A stretch of 64,000 nt of DNA, taken from positions 15,037,297 through 15,101,296 of the forward strand of contig OZ020517.1 in assembly GCA_963971425.1 (NCBI GenBank), written 5' to 3'. Shown in pieces: positions 24,224-36,751 of this stretch (within the stretch, counting starts at the first letter, position 1; every line of letters starts with the position of its first letter). The translations under genes and the position numbers were made by a program. The notes under the pieces are model-generated. The model was not told the DNA's origin. It made no database searches and saw only the letters and a program-made list of their open reading frames with translations. Source of the DNA: Bryoerythrophyllum caledonicum (taxonomy: Eukaryota > Streptophyta > Bryopsida > Pottiales > Pottiaceae).

Positions 24224-25011
24224 TTAACCCTTCAGTGCCCACAAGACCCAATATGGAACTCTGGAGGTGTAAAAACTCAATTTGCATGAATCCATGAGGA
24301 ATTAGGTTGTGAAATGTTAAGTTTAGATTTGGGCACACACTACAAGAACACTCTGCAAAAATCAGATCATGATTTGGAATTATAGAATTCCTATAAAAGC
24401 TAGGAATATAACATAAAATACATCAAATACACTGAATACCATGCCCCATATTATGTTGTATTTCATACACTTGCAAAATGATTTTGATCTTAAATTTGAT
24501 TGAAATTTGTCTTTCAAAGACTCTTCATTGTTTTATAATTGTTGATCTTTCTCATTGCATACAAAACTTTCATTTTAATTTGTATAAGTTTGGAACATTT
24601 TTGTATACAATCAAGTAGTTTTTTAAAAATCAAATCATCAACAATCATGTATAAATGTTTTCTGCACTTATGATATGTCAGTGCAAAGCTATCAACCTAG
24701 TGCACTTGTGGACCTCTTTATTCAAAGTATAAAAATTCTTGCAAGAACCTATTGATGGTTAAAGTAGTATACCCTCCAATTCCACAGTTTTCATTACCAA
24801 TATACGGTAACTTTAAACACTATAATCTATTCCATCAAATGTTGGATGTTGTGCAAATCTTCCTCAAAGTTGTGGTCATGGTTTGAGTTCAATTTTGTAA
24901 GGTTGAATACTAAAATTAGGCATTAGTTTTCCATCAAAGTCAGTTCAAAGAAAAATCAGCACATATCTTGCTTTTAGAGAAACATGACCTGGGTGCTAAT
25001 TTAAGGGTTAA
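24224..25011. mobile_element. TTAA-flanked element (788 bp)
   Basis: Begins TTAACCCTTCAGTGCCC and ends TTTAAGGGTTAA. TTAA borders with short inverted CCCTT ends are what piggyBac-type elements leave. Part of the inside (about 24650-24840) recurs at 50365-50540. No ORF. Confidence 0.5.
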
Positions 25012-25365
25012 ATGTTGGATTCAGGAAAAAAATGGATTCACACAAAGCTTTTAATAATGTCCATCTAAAATTTAATTTTAAAAAAAAATGTTATAGATTG
25101 ACATAGTAGGAACATGCCCAAACCTTCAAGAGTCCCCCAAGGAGACTCTTGGAAATTTAGGGGTTAATGTTGACTGAGAATCAAGGTGGACGACTTTAAT
25201 TTGCATTAATTGAAATTAATTTGGGTATTTCAAAATAGTCTAGTCCACACTATATCCAGTAAACAATGTAGCATGCTAGAGCCATAAATAAACAAAAAGA
25301 CACTAAATAAAGCAAACTATGGAGTTGGTAAGAATGGATGATGCTACTAATAACCATATGATATA
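25012..25365. other. Non-coding AT-rich spacer
   Basis: No gene seen. One more AGGGGTTAA phrase near 25152 may be a remnant TTAA-type end. Confidence 0.4.
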
Positions 25366-25480
25366 GGGAGAGGCCCTCCGGGCTAGGCCTTATGCAATGA
25401 AAGGTTCCTCCTCGTCGCGCTACCGCCCTCCTGGTCGGGTACCTCTCATTGCATGAGGCCCGGCTGAGAAGGCCTCTCCC
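25366..25480. repeat. 115-bp foldback hairpin
   Basis: GGGAGAGGCC at the left and GGCCTCTCCC at the right pair exactly. Inner segments TATGCAATGA and TCATTGCATGA extend the stem. Much more GC-rich than its surroundings. Could be a MITE, a foldback repeat or a small-RNA precursor; not a tRNA by arrangement. Confidence 0.6.
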
Positions 25481-26014
25481 GACGTAATGGCCCGAGGGAT
25501 TTTCACTCTAAAAAGGATTTCCGAATCTTACGAAGGGCATTCCGTCCTGTACGACGGGCATTCCATCTCGGGAGGCCCAGGAACATTGCAAATGCAGGAT
25601 GGAATTCTCGGAAACTTTTAGATCGTAGGCCTTGACACGCTTGAGAGGGACGTCGGAGTTCCATTCAATCAAAATCCCAAGGGCGTTACGTTACTTGAGA
25701 CATAGCCACGAGCAACCCTTATTTTTTTGTCGATCTAAAGCCAAATTGCAAGAAAAAAATTCCCAAAAAAGGAATGTTCCTGGAAAAAGTGGGAAAATTA
25801 TGATTTCATGTTGCCAAAACTTCATTGATGGCCGTTGCTACATTGCTGTATTGCCACTAATGAACAGCCGGGACTCCATCCTATCGCCGAAAAGGATGTA
25901 CAATTCTTTGTTTACGGAGATGAATTCTCAAAAATGGATGTTTATGGAGAAAGCCAGAATTGCTGCGACGTCCTTGCCTCTATAGCCACTATGGCTATCC
26001 CACTAAGGTACGCC
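25481..26014. other. Unassigned segment
   Basis: No gene I can support. A short direct repeat (GGGCATTCCGTC and GGGCATTCCATC) lies near 25540-25575. Open frames here are short and without recognisable motifs. Confidence 0.3.
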
Positions 26015-26360
26015 CCTCTAAAACCGACAAGTTAAGGAATGTGCATATATGGAGAGAGGAGATAATTATACTATCATTTTTCAGTGATAGCCAATAGAAT
26101 TACAATTCCAACCCAAGTGATTTCATATTTTTCCAATGAAAACTGAATTAGTTATGAATTTTCAAACTGTGCAACCATGTTTAGTGGGTGGCCAACAGTT
26201 GGTAACCCCCATAGCCAACGACCAACAGTAAGGGTCTTGACTGATAGCAAACCTCCATTTGGAGGTGAGTTGGTGGTAATAGGATGGAAGAGGGTTGGAT
26301 ATACCCCAATTTTATAGGCGTTGGCTGTGGGTTTTTGTTGGTTATAGGGGGGCATACCTT
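26015..26360 (-). mobile_element. MITE-like repeat, copy 2 of a pair (inverted)
   Basis: Inverted copy of 9634-9985. Ends AAGGTACGCCCC and GGGGGGCATACCTT. Clearly the same element with scattered differences and small indels. Confidence 0.65.
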
Positions 26361-26458
26361 AAAACGAAAAAATAAGGGGTGGTCACAAGAGAACAGTGTC
26401 TGCACAAGTTGCAACTGCACTGTACACCAAGCACCTTCCCGAACAGTCATGGGCACGC

Positions 26459-26630
26459 CTTGTTTTCTCCTCTTGCAGCCTTGTTTTCTCCTCTGCAGTC
26501 CTCGTTTTCTCCTCTGCAGTCCTTGTTTTCTCCTCTTGCAGTCCTTGTTTTCTCCTCTTGCGCCTGGTTTTCTCCTCTTGCAGTCCTTGTTTTCTCCTCT
26601 TGCGCCTGGTTTTCTCCTCTTGCAGTAAAG
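26459..26630. repeat. Minisatellite, about 22-bp unit
   Basis: About eight imperfect copies of TTTTCTCCTCTTGCAGTCCTTG. The array is bracketed by a 15-base direct repeat, ACAGTCATGGGCACG, at 26443-26457 and 26661-26675. Open frames across it are repetitive and not credible proteins. Confidence 0.85.
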
Positions 26631-26675
26631 TCTTCCTTTGCTTGTGTCAAAAACAAAAAAACAGTCATGGGCACG

Positions 26676-27801
26676 TGTGTGTCTGCATCGAGACGATGAG
26701 AGTGAATCCGACAGCTGCTCCAGAACTAGCGAGTATATTCCATGCCCAGGATTCCTCTCGGCGTCTCGCTTGTAAGCATTGTGCCAGCGTCGTCTAGATC
26801 ATTGTATTGCGCCCGCGCCGTCTAGATTCCACCTCTCTTCATGATTTGTGACCAAGGTGCAGGAATGGTTCGGTTGACTCAGTCTAGAGGTCCATACGAA
26901 TTCACAGATGCGGTGGCGGACTGGTTTTTTAGAGCTGCTCTGTGATTTCGTGTGTGCAGACCGATTCTGTGGTCTCAGTCCGCGCACCCTCTGGATCCTC
27001 TCAGTCCGCGATCGCCACCGACAGAGCAGCAGGTGAAACACCTCAAGTGAGTGCACTCAACCACCGATCCCTGGCGTCCTGTGCTTGCGTTTACTTCAGA
27101 GTCAGAGGGCAGTGTCTGCACAACTTGGTACACCTTCCTTGAGTCTGCCCCTCACTTTCTTTCCTTTCCTCCGTCTAAGGAAGAGGTACCCGAGACCTGC
27201 AACGTACCTTGCACCGCTGGTATGTACTACCCTTCATTTAAAGGAGAATTGTTAGTCATGTGAGAGTACATGTTAGCGGTTTAAGGTGCACTCTCGGTTT
27301 CAGGTACCTCTACGTTGAAGCCGTTTACATGATATACTCTTTCAGTTGCACTCACAAACATGATCTCGTCACGAGAGTGTTCTCTTCAAGGTAAATGTTC
27401 TCTTCAGCGGCGTGTTTTTGCCCTCCTCAAGTTGCTTCTGTCTGTCCGGTTTCCATGTCTGGGGGGTTTGACGAAGTGGTGGTGTCTGGTCACTGTTATA
27501 GAGATCTGGACTTCAGAAGGGTGCGGTTGCTTTGTCGTGATCACTACCGTTGTGCTAGAAAAATATGGAGGTCGATCTTCATATTCAAGAAACTGCTTAG
27601 CAGGTGAGATTCATGTGATAGTAGTCTGCAGTGGTAGCGTCTATCAATCGATCTTAGGGTGTGCTTTGTTTTCTATGAGAGTGTAAAGTTCTTAGCTTTT
27701 TATCAAGGACTATAGAATGTGCATTTCGTGTAGCAAACCGGGGGTAACATGTGATTGGCATCAATCCTTGCTTGAGGATTGATTGCCAGCAAAGCCAAGC
27801 A
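26676..27801. other. Unassigned, possible leader exons
   Basis: Higher GC than its surroundings, with several exon-like open stretches but no recognisable protein. Because it lies upstream of the ROCO gene on the same strand it could hold untranslated leader exons; this is only a possibility. Confidence 0.3.
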
Positions 27802-28709
27802 TTAACCCCTAAAGAACCAGAGTCTCCTTGGGGGGGGATTTTTGATTTTGGGCAGGTTCCTAAAATTCGAAAAAAAATCCTTTTTCTCTGAAATTTTTAT
27901 TATAGATTGCCTCTGATAAGAGCTTCGTGGACATATTTTTATTTTATTTTTTGGATTTGTGGTTTGAAAGTTAGTACCACTTAAAGCCAAAAGTGGGGAC
28001 ACCGGGCACCTCCAAAATTTTTGACAAAAGTTTCTATTGACATTGAGATTTTTCATGCATATAAAGAATATTTTCCTTTTTGGAAATTTTCAAAAAAAAA
28101 TCTTGTCTTTAGTGTTAAAAGGCATTATATTCCAAGTCAAACATTTTCACACATTGTCGGGCAACGGGGGAAAAAAAATTCATCTTTTCTACATAAAACC
28201 TAGAGATCTTCATATTTTTCACTTTTTATTTTTTCAACAACAATATGTGGTGAAAACCTTCTTATTGACCGTTTGGATTATCATTTGAATACATACGTAG
28301 TTCACAAAAAAATAAAACGTGAAATGGCAATTTTGAACCTCCACTCCTTGCACGCTTGTTTTGAATATACTACACCCCTTTTTTACCTCTAAAAGTTGGT
28401 GTGTTGGGAAATAACATCATGCTTAAGACAATGCAAAAATTTGATACAAAGTGAAGTCAAAGTCTGCTGATCTACTCAATGCAGGGAAGAAAATGAACCA
28501 TTGTTTTGACTTTAAACACTAAAATCTATTAATCCGTACAGTGAATTGCAACCAAATTTTGTTGGAATGTTTATATAGAAGTCTATTTTAAGATCTTATG
28601 GTTGAAAATCCAAAATTCACTTCAAAATGTGATTTTCATATCTCTTTTTGGCAGTGGCAGTTTTGGACTGGTTATAGAGCAAAAGTGGTCGTGGTCCTTT
28701 AGGGGTTAA
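27802..28709. mobile_element. TTAA-flanked element (908 bp)
   Basis: Begins TTAACCCCTAAAGAACC and ends GGTCCTTTAGGGGTTAA, an inverted repeat of about 12 bases bordered by TTAA. It contains G/C homopolymer runs and AT-rich filler, no ORF. Related sequences lie at about 23400-24227, 44930-45538 and 58560-59379. Confidence 0.7.
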
Positions 28710-28733
28710 AACTTGGTCCATGTGACCGATCCT

Positions 28734-29014
28734 GGCGTGGACAGGAAACCCCCCATGCTCGGACTTACCCGAGGTGGGGCCCCGTCTGTACTACATGGGC
28801 TCATTTTTCTGGCCCTCCCATTTTAGGGGGGGGGGTAAGAGGTTTTTTTGGCTTTTTTTTACTAAATTGGAGCCTACGGCCCCAACTTAATGAAAATGAC
28901 CCCCCCTTGCTAAATTGAGGGCCCCATCCAAAAACAAAATAGGGGCCAGGTTTTGGCCCCACCACCTCCTCCCCCACCTGGTAAGTCCGAGCGTGGGGGG
29001 TGTCCTGTCAAATC
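28734..29014. mobile_element. MULE-type MITE (281 bp)
   Basis: Inverted ends share GACAGG-ACCCCCC and GCTCGGACTTACC in the same order over about 30 bases, and inner GGTGGGGCC also matches. The unit is flanked by a 10-base direct repeat GACCGATCCT at 28724-28733 and 29015-29024, close to the 9-bp Mutator duplication. No coding capacity. Confidence 0.75.
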
Positions 29015-29024
29015 GACCGATCCT

Positions 29025-29914
29025 AGTGTAAGTCCAAAGAATTTCTTGACGACATATACTGACGATGCCTTTTGCTTTGCATGCGTTTCCTGTACAGTTT
29101 GCGTCGGATGAACAGTTGCTGGCAACATTTACAAGCGTATGATAACCGGCTTTCCTCGTTATCTTGGATTTTCATGTATGCATGGCCTACTTTGAGGCAG
29201 GCGTTTGAAGACTTCCTCGAGGGTTTGCGTTGAGTGCCCCAAGAACTCAAGCTGTGATATACGTCACATGTATTCACCTAGTGAACTTCTAGTTTTCTTG
29301 TAAGCTGCAGAGTGGGTAAACTTTTTCAGAAATTATCTTATCCTGATCACAGTTTTCCATGAATCTGGGTAAAGTTCTTAACCGGGAAATATAGATTCCT
29401 ATTTTTCTAATAGAATCAAAGTGTAAGCAGCTCGTCAGCAGCTTGATGATAGATGCATCGAGCAGTAGTTCCAAGCAGACTATGTACCTCACCTACAGGT
29501 TTGGAAAGCGTGAACTTTAATAAGTATTGAAACATTGGTGTGGCTGTATGGCTTATGGCTTGTGTCACTGTACTGTACAGTCGATGTGAGGAAAAACCGC
29601 ATGTGTGCCATGACTTGAGTACTAGAGTCGAAGTTTAGGAACATCTTGAATACAGGGCAAACCAATGTGTGCCTGATTCTGTTCTGAAGTTTGAGGTTAA
29701 GGTTGTTTCAATGTGTACAGATCATCGACAACACCATTCTTTTGCGTTGATTTGGCTATGAGCACGTCCACGGAAGCGATGACCGCGTCTTGAAGTATTC
29801 CTTACTAGACGACAAAGTACGTCGGCAGCAGTATCCCAGGAAGTTGAGGATTATAAGCCCGATGTGCTGTCCTTTAGAGTTGCAGCATTTCGGTGATTCT
29901 CGTATACCGAGTGT
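29025..29914. other. Upstream region of the ROCO gene
   Basis: No protein recognised. It probably holds promoter and 5' UTR sequence of the ROCO gene; I could not place a TATA box or leader intron with any certainty. Confidence 0.35.
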
Positions 29915-29992
29915 GTGTTCGGTCTGCATATTTGCACACGAGCGACATTTACCGTGCTATTTTTCTGGACATTGAGCAAGGAGCTGAGAATC

Positions 29993-32900
29993 ATGGTGCG
30001 GTGGCTTGCCTACATGTTGTGGTTAGTCAGCTTTTCTATTTGGAAGGCGTTCTTTGTTCGTCTGTGTTGGAAGCCCTCCTCTGTTGATGTTGCGGATGAT
30101 GGTGTTCGGGTGCAGGTGTTGTCGGGCAGTGACAGCGGGTTGCGATCAGACGAGGAGGACGCTGATACATCTTCGGAACATCGAAGTAAACTTTCAGATT
30201 ATCTGGCGGATGTGCTCTCACAGGTTTCATTAAATGAGAAGGTTACCATTCACTTCTACGTTGACCAATATGGATACGGGCCATTGACATGCGATGAGGA
30301 CGCACAGGTGAAGGAGATCTTGGGAGCCATTGCTACTTCCACCGTTGTCAAAGAGTTGGATGTATCCAGCATTTGGCCAATGACATGGGAGGGAGTGTCA
30401 GAATCCTTGCTCTCCAACCAAAGTGTGAAGAAATTATTAATTTCGGGCTATCCGAGCAGGTTTATACATGAATTGATGTCGAGAGTGTTGTTGGAGAATA
30501 CATGTCTGGAGGATGTTGATCTTAGTAGTATGACAATGGACAGCAACTGTGCGGTGTTGGTGAGTAGTGCGTTGCGCCACAATCGAACTCTAAAACGCCT
30601 TCATTTAGGTTGGTGTGAGATGGATGAAGAAGGATGGAAAGTGTTTCTTGATCCACTCTCAGGGGGCGATGATCATAATTCCGTCCTTGAGCACTTGAGA
30701 TTCTCTGTTAGATCAAGAGCAAAGTCCCATTGTGATGTGCACATTGGCAATATGGTTTGTAGAAACTCCTCCCTCCTTTCTTTGGCCATTCAAGTTATTG
30801 ACTCGGTTGTTGGCACAAGTGTGGTTTCAAGTATTGGAGAAGCCCTTCACTTCAACAAGCAACTCTCAAGTTTGGATATTTCTAACGTGAGTGGAACAAA
30901 GGTTGTATGGAAGGGATTATTTACATCACTCACACCAAATGCAGAAGGACAACAAGCGAATACTAGTCTACATGAACTAATTATGTTTGAGGGTTCTGCT
31001 TGGGAGGATGTTTGGAAATTGGAACATGATTCCTTGTGTGACATGCTACGAGGCAATACATCCTTGATTAAATTCTCGTGGTGGTCAGATCATAACACTG
31101 AATGTGTCCATGTGATTCAACTCTTCGAATCCTTGAAAAGCAATAAGTGTTTGGAGATATTGGACCTATCCGATTGTAGCGGAGTAAAGGGTCGCAGAGT
31201 GTTGGGGGCAATCATGGATCTCCTAGATGAAAATCACTACTTGAAGGAAATCATATTGCATGGTACACCTTTCGAGGAGGATGGAAGCGTTGAAGTGGTG
31301 ACGGTAGCACTAGACAAGAAGGCAAAGGATCGGTTATGGGAAGTGGTGCAAGGCATGGCAACAACAACACCCACTTCTGGAAGAGTTTTCTTGTGTGGCG
31401 AGCCATATGCAGGTGAGCTTGTTTGTTTTACATTGGTTTGGTTTGGAACCCTATCTATATCAATGGTAATCATGTATGTATTATGATTGATCAACCTTTA
31501 AAGGAATGTACTAATTTCTAAAGGTTATGAAAATTTGAGTTATAATCATGGTAGAACCCTGAATGATTCATGTGAAAAAATAGAGGATGCATCTTATCCA
31601 CCTTATTTTCATATTATAGCTATGAATTTCAGATAGTTTTGATGTGTGGTTGGTTATACAAAAGTGGATAATATATTTCACATGATCAAACTTTATACGA
31701 ACTTGGATCCAACTTGGATTGGTAGTCTCTACAATGTAAGTAGAAAGTAATCATTCATTTATGTGTTTGATCATAATGACACTTATCCTCATATCAGAGC
31801 AGTACTTAAGCATGAGATTGTTCACATTACCTTGAACATACTTTCATCAAAAGTCATGTACACAATTAAATATATATCGAGCATTACAATTTCTCCATTC
31901 TACCTACTTCCTATGATTATATATGGCCTTACCTAATTATTGGTAACAACTTGTGACGTGTACCATTGACTTAATAATCATTCATGACTTTCATGTTTTA
32001 AGATCATTCTACACTAATCTAAGCGTTTTATTCAAGAGTGAAGTGTAATTGGTTATTATCAATGATTGTACCATACCATCTTACAGGTAAAACTACTCTT
32101 CGCAAGACAATAATGAAAAATTATTCAAGTGCGATTGGAAAACAATCAATCAAAACGAGAGTGAAAGCAATTTTCAGGGGAAGGAAAAGAGATGGAAGAG
32201 TTCCAAGTGCCAAAGATATTGTTGAAGAACGAACTCGAGGAATTGAGGTACATAACCTTCAATGTGAGGATATCATTATGACTATCTGGGACATGGCTGG
32301 AGAAGAAGAATACCATGCTTTCCATGATTTGGTGGTTCCAAATCTCCCGATGAGTGGAAGTTGTTGTTCATTTGTACTTGTATGCAATCTTGCATACTGT
32401 CATGATAACCCACATGAATTGAAGGGAATTGAAGAGATCATTATAGAGCTCCAATATTGGTTGAAGTTCATTGTCTCTAATTCAAGAATTTCAAACCTAT
32501 ATCAACCTCATGTGATGATTGTGTTCACTCACATCGATGAGTGCTCATGGGATACAAGTCTTTTGCTCCAAGCAACCAAGGATTTGAAGGTAAAATTTGA
32601 AGAGTTCCTTGAGTTTGAAGATGATGATTTTGTGATTAATGCCAAGACTTGCAAAGATTCAGTCGATGGTGTGTTCAAGGCCATGGTAAACCACTTGAAA
32701 GGCTTATTGGCAAGGGTGCCAAAAACTATTGAAGCTTGTGACAAGCTTCAACAGGTAATAGCAAGGAGGATCAAAGACAATCCACAAGAGTTGGTGTTGG
32801 AATGGGATAGATTTTCTAGGATATGTGATGAAGTGCGAGAGTTACAAATGGTGGATGCATCAGATCCGAAGTTGATAAAGAGGAGGAAAGAATTTGTTGC

Positions 32901-35126
32901 TTCGTCCTTGCATGATAGAGGGCATGTGATATACTTTGAAGACCCAAATATGGTGATTGTGAATCCCCACTTGTTTTGTCATGGCATCATGGGTGAGCTC
33001 ATGAATGGGGATAGAATGTCAAAATATAAATCAGATGTACGACATGGCATTACAAAGGCAAATCTCCAAATGGCATTGTCAAGCACACCTACAGCGAAAC
33101 AACACAAGGTGGCTTTGGAGGATGTATTGCAAGTGATGCAAAAGATGGAACTTTGCTATGAGCAAGAGGATGGAACTATTATGATTCCATCAATATTGTC
33201 AGATCGATATGGGAAATCGACTTGGCCAATGAAGTCCAATGCATCCATTTCTTATAGGTATATTGGAAGGAGATTGACAATTGATGATAAAGAGAAGACA
33301 CTTCTTAGTCTTGGGTTTTTTCCTCGATTACAAGTAAGCCATCATGTCATTCCACTTTTAATTTGTACTTGTGTGATAATAAATTGTAGTTGGCGATTGA
33401 TTATTCATGTTTGAATAGATCCTGCTGTATAGAAATCATGAAAAACTTACTAGAGATCAATGCTTATTATATAACTAAGGTGCTCATTTTCTTAATTGTA
33501 AGTTGGTGGTTTGAGGATTGTGCAATTTAGGATGGCTTGGTGTCTGAAAATTCATTATTGATGTTGAGGCATTTAGAACTCAATAGTTGTTTGATGTAAC
33601 AACAATGTATTCATAAACATATCTACTTGTCTTTCATGAAAAGATATTGTTGTTGGTAGAGTAAATTGCCACATGATTTCACAATCTCATCATTTGTACT
33701 ATATTTCCATTCTTGAAATCTTAATACTCAATAGCTCATTTATACAAATAACAATTGCTTTGTGCAGGTTTCTTTACAAAAGGAATTTGGAAGAGCCTGT
33801 GAAATCATGAAAAACATGATCAAGTTCATTCATAATGGGATGGAGACCATCATTGAATACAGTGGTACTCCTGCTTTTGATATTGATATTTTGATGCGGT
33901 CAAATGGGAACGAAGACATGATTAAGTTGGATTCTCTTCAAAGGCATCTCATCAAGCGCATTGTCACACTTTGTGCACATCCCACATTGGGTTGTCCAGG
34001 AGTGAAACTCGTGGACCACATCATGCGGCCTGCGTGTGCTGAAGAACTTGTTGCATACAAATATAGGTCCGAGCATCAAGTTGTTATGGTAGAGAAGTTG
34101 AAACAAATGGTATTGGACCGTGCTGACCTTGCTTTGAAGTATGATTGGCGTAGTGAAGGGCCAGTACTAAAGATGGGTTGTGATGATGCAAAGACATTGT
34201 TGGGGGATCAAATGTCTAATGATGTGTTGAATCAACTTGTGGTTGATTTGAAGATGATTGAATGTCAAATTTTGGGGGATAAGGGATCATTGGATGTCAT
34301 TGGCAATGCAAGGTCGATGGGCATCATAAAGGCTTCAAAACCATCACATGTGACCATGGATGACTTATGGATCAAGATGGACAAGCTTGAAGACACAATG
34401 AATCAAAGATTTGATAGGCTTGAAGAGAAAATGCAGGAGATCAAGTTGCTTCAAGAGAAATTGTTGCCTAAAGTGTGCAAAAGATTGGAGGAGTTGGTGA
34501 CATTCACGGTGGAGTTTCAACAACACAAATATCCACGCCTTCCTTATTTTTTAGATTGTCTACATGGTGGTCTAACACACATGGTGCCCGGGATGCGAAA
34601 GTATGTTCTCCACTTGTTATGTGAACACAAAGATGGATTTCACATTGTTGAAGATCAAGAAGGTTGTGAGTTGTCAATTGGCACGGAGTCAATACAAGCA
34701 TTTCAAAATGTTGTAAGGTGGGGATTAAGAGTTTTCTCACTCTTGTTGAAAGTGGGGGCACACGTTGGAGCGGGCATGGGTTCAATGGTTCCAGACCTTG
34801 GAAAGGCTTTCCTACTTGTGTTAGATACACCAGGGATTGGACTTGATAAAGTGAACTTGGGTACGACACAAACTTTGATGAATGAAGCAAAGCCACACAT
34901 TTCACATACCAAAGAGAAGGTGGCTGAGCAATGGTTGATTGATGTGTTGAAAGAAAAGTGCAAAGGTAGCAATGATATCAAAAGAATGTTCAAGCTTCAA
35001 AAGGTGATGTACACAAAGAAAGAAGATGATGAATCTGGAGGTGTGGCATGGATTTGTAACAAGCACTATGAGGAATGTCGAAGGAGTAGTACCTTGGAAT
35101 TGTTGCTTTGTGACATGGATGGTTGA
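29993..35126 (+). CDS. TORNADO1-like LRR-Roc-COR (ROCO) protein, 3 exons
   Basis: Exons 29993-31412, 32087-33333 and 33768-35126 phase perfectly into 1341 residues, close to the size of plant TORNADO1 (TRN1). Residues about 75-450 are leucine-rich repeats of the ribonuclease-inhibitor style (KRLHLGWCEMDEEG, LEILDLSDCSG). The Roc GTPase follows: GEPYAGKT P-loop (about 469-476), WDMAGEEEY (G3, about 541-549), FTHID (G4, about 620-624). The COR region and a winged-helix-like stretch (ALEDVLQVMQKMEL) come next, then a coiled coil in exon 3 (KMDKLEDTMNQRFDRLEEKM) and a C-terminus ending near GGVAWICNKHYEEC. Intron 1 falls inside the P-loop. The N-terminus is strongly hydrophobic (LAYMLWLVSFSIWKAFFV), a possible membrane anchor. 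An in-frame ATG at 29915 could add 26 residues. TRN1 acts in plant cell patterning and auxin-linked growth; the same role here is inferred. Confidence 0.9.
31413..32086 (+). other. ROCO intron 1
   Basis: GT-AG intron of 674 bases splitting the glycine codon of the P-loop before Lys-Thr. AT-rich, no gene or repeat recognised. Confidence 0.85.
33334..33767 (+). other. ROCO intron 2
   Basis: GT-AG intron of 434 bases, phase 0, between LQ and VSLQ. Nothing else recognised in it. Confidence 0.85.
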
Positions 35127-35770
35127 CTATGTGTTGTATAGTGTAGAAGAGGTAGTCTAGCCTACAATGATATATTAAGGAGAGTGTATGTGTGAAGAAT
35201 CTTCATGTATAATCTTAGGGCTTGGCTATGATGAATCTTGGTTGTTATGAACTCTAATCTTTGGTTCATTATTCTTTAACCTACTTGTGATTGTTGACTA
35301 ATCTAGTAGATATAGTTCACAACTTTGTGGTCACACAATTTCAAATTATTTGACACTTGACTTTCTCCATAACAAATATTTGACAACAGATCTAAGTCGT
35401 GTATGAAAAATTTGAAAGTATTTCAATATCTTATTTGTTTGGCTATTGCCAAATATGTGTTCCAATAAAGTCATATTCCACAAACATCTTGCATAATACC
35501 TCCATCCTTTGAAAATAAGCTTATTTCCTAACAATACAATGTCCTCAATATTTCAACTTGCCTGCATGCAAAAATCCTCATTGTTTTGCCAAGATGATGA
35601 AAAGCTTTCAAGTGAGGAAGTTGAGGAACAACCATAGGAACAACGTTTTGTAGCATAGTTGGAAATGCATAGCAATTGGTTGCATCAGATTGACATTGCC
35701 ATTCACTTGTTCAGCATGGATGAACCCTCACACATTTTGAATCCTTTGTTTCTCAAGCTCTAGCTCAAAT
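35127..35770. other. 3' flank of the ROCO gene
   Basis: AT-rich non-coding DNA, presumably 3' UTR then spacer. No gene seen. Confidence 0.4.
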
Positions 35771-36678
35771 TTAACCCTTAAAGGTTTGAGAAGCCACATT
35801 TGGGTTTCCACATGATGTTTTATGTGCATTTGACATAGAAGGTGTAAAAATTGATGTATGCAATATTTATAAAAGTTTGTACTTGTGTTGAGCCTAATCT
35901 AATGGCACATGGCATTTTATATTTAGATCAATCTTGCACCTATTACATATTTGAGAAGTTGCAAAATGATCATGTATTCTACCTTTATGGTGTTGTATTT
36001 GAGCATGATAAGGTCTAATTATTGAAATGACTTCCAAATGAAAGATGTTACTTGAAGAATCTTCAATCCAAAGGTGTATGTTCAGAAGTCATTTTTGAGT
36101 GTAAAATACGTGACTATATGTACGGTCCCCTTAAGACCTTTACAAATTATGGTAGAGGAAGCCTAAACCGTTCTTTTAAGCGAAATGGGGTTTGAAATCA
36201 CATTGTATGGTAAAAAGGGACATTGCATAAAGATGAGGAATCATTGAGCAAACTCATCAAACAATTTCTTTAAATTAATCTCAAATGTCCCAAATTGATA
36301 CTGAATTTAAAAGTTGTAATACTACTTGGGCTTTTAACTATGGTGTAGAGTATGTGGTACTTGTTAAGGGTTGGTTTGGAATTTTGTGCCCCCTTGACCC
36401 AATGTTAGGAACTGACAATGAGTAAAAGAGAAAAAACATGGGATTTGATGATGTGACTATTCAAGACTAAGTTTGAAGAATTGAGAGTGGACGATGATGC
36501 ATTTAGACTTCAAGATCAAAAAGTGATAACTTGTTCGAGCGAGCGCTCTACCACCTCTAAAATTTGGTGCAAGTCCGAGTTTAGTCTAAAATGATTCCTA
36601 AATTTCTTGAAATAGAATTTTATAACAATTATTCTCCAATTATCAAAATTCAAGCACATCATCTGACCTAAGGGTTAA
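35771..36678. mobile_element. TTAA-flanked element (908 bp)
   Basis: Begins TTAACCCTTAAAGG and ends CTAAGGGTTAA, bordered by TTAA on both sides. Same length as 27802-28709 but with a different inside as far as I can see. No ORF. Confidence 0.45.
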
Positions 36679-36751
36679 GAAACCCTAGCAGTTTGATCAC
36701 CCTTGCCTTTGAACGGGGGTTTTCCAGTGCATACAATTAATAAATCGGAAT

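Noticed and set aside
25366-25480. tRNA-like gene
   Set aside because: The segment pairs end to end as one long hairpin; no cloverleaf arms or T-loop in the right place.
26379-26797. Three overlapping ORFs over the 22-bp minisatellite
   Set aside because: Repetitive Phe/Leu/Ser translation in all frames; an artefact of the tandem repeat.
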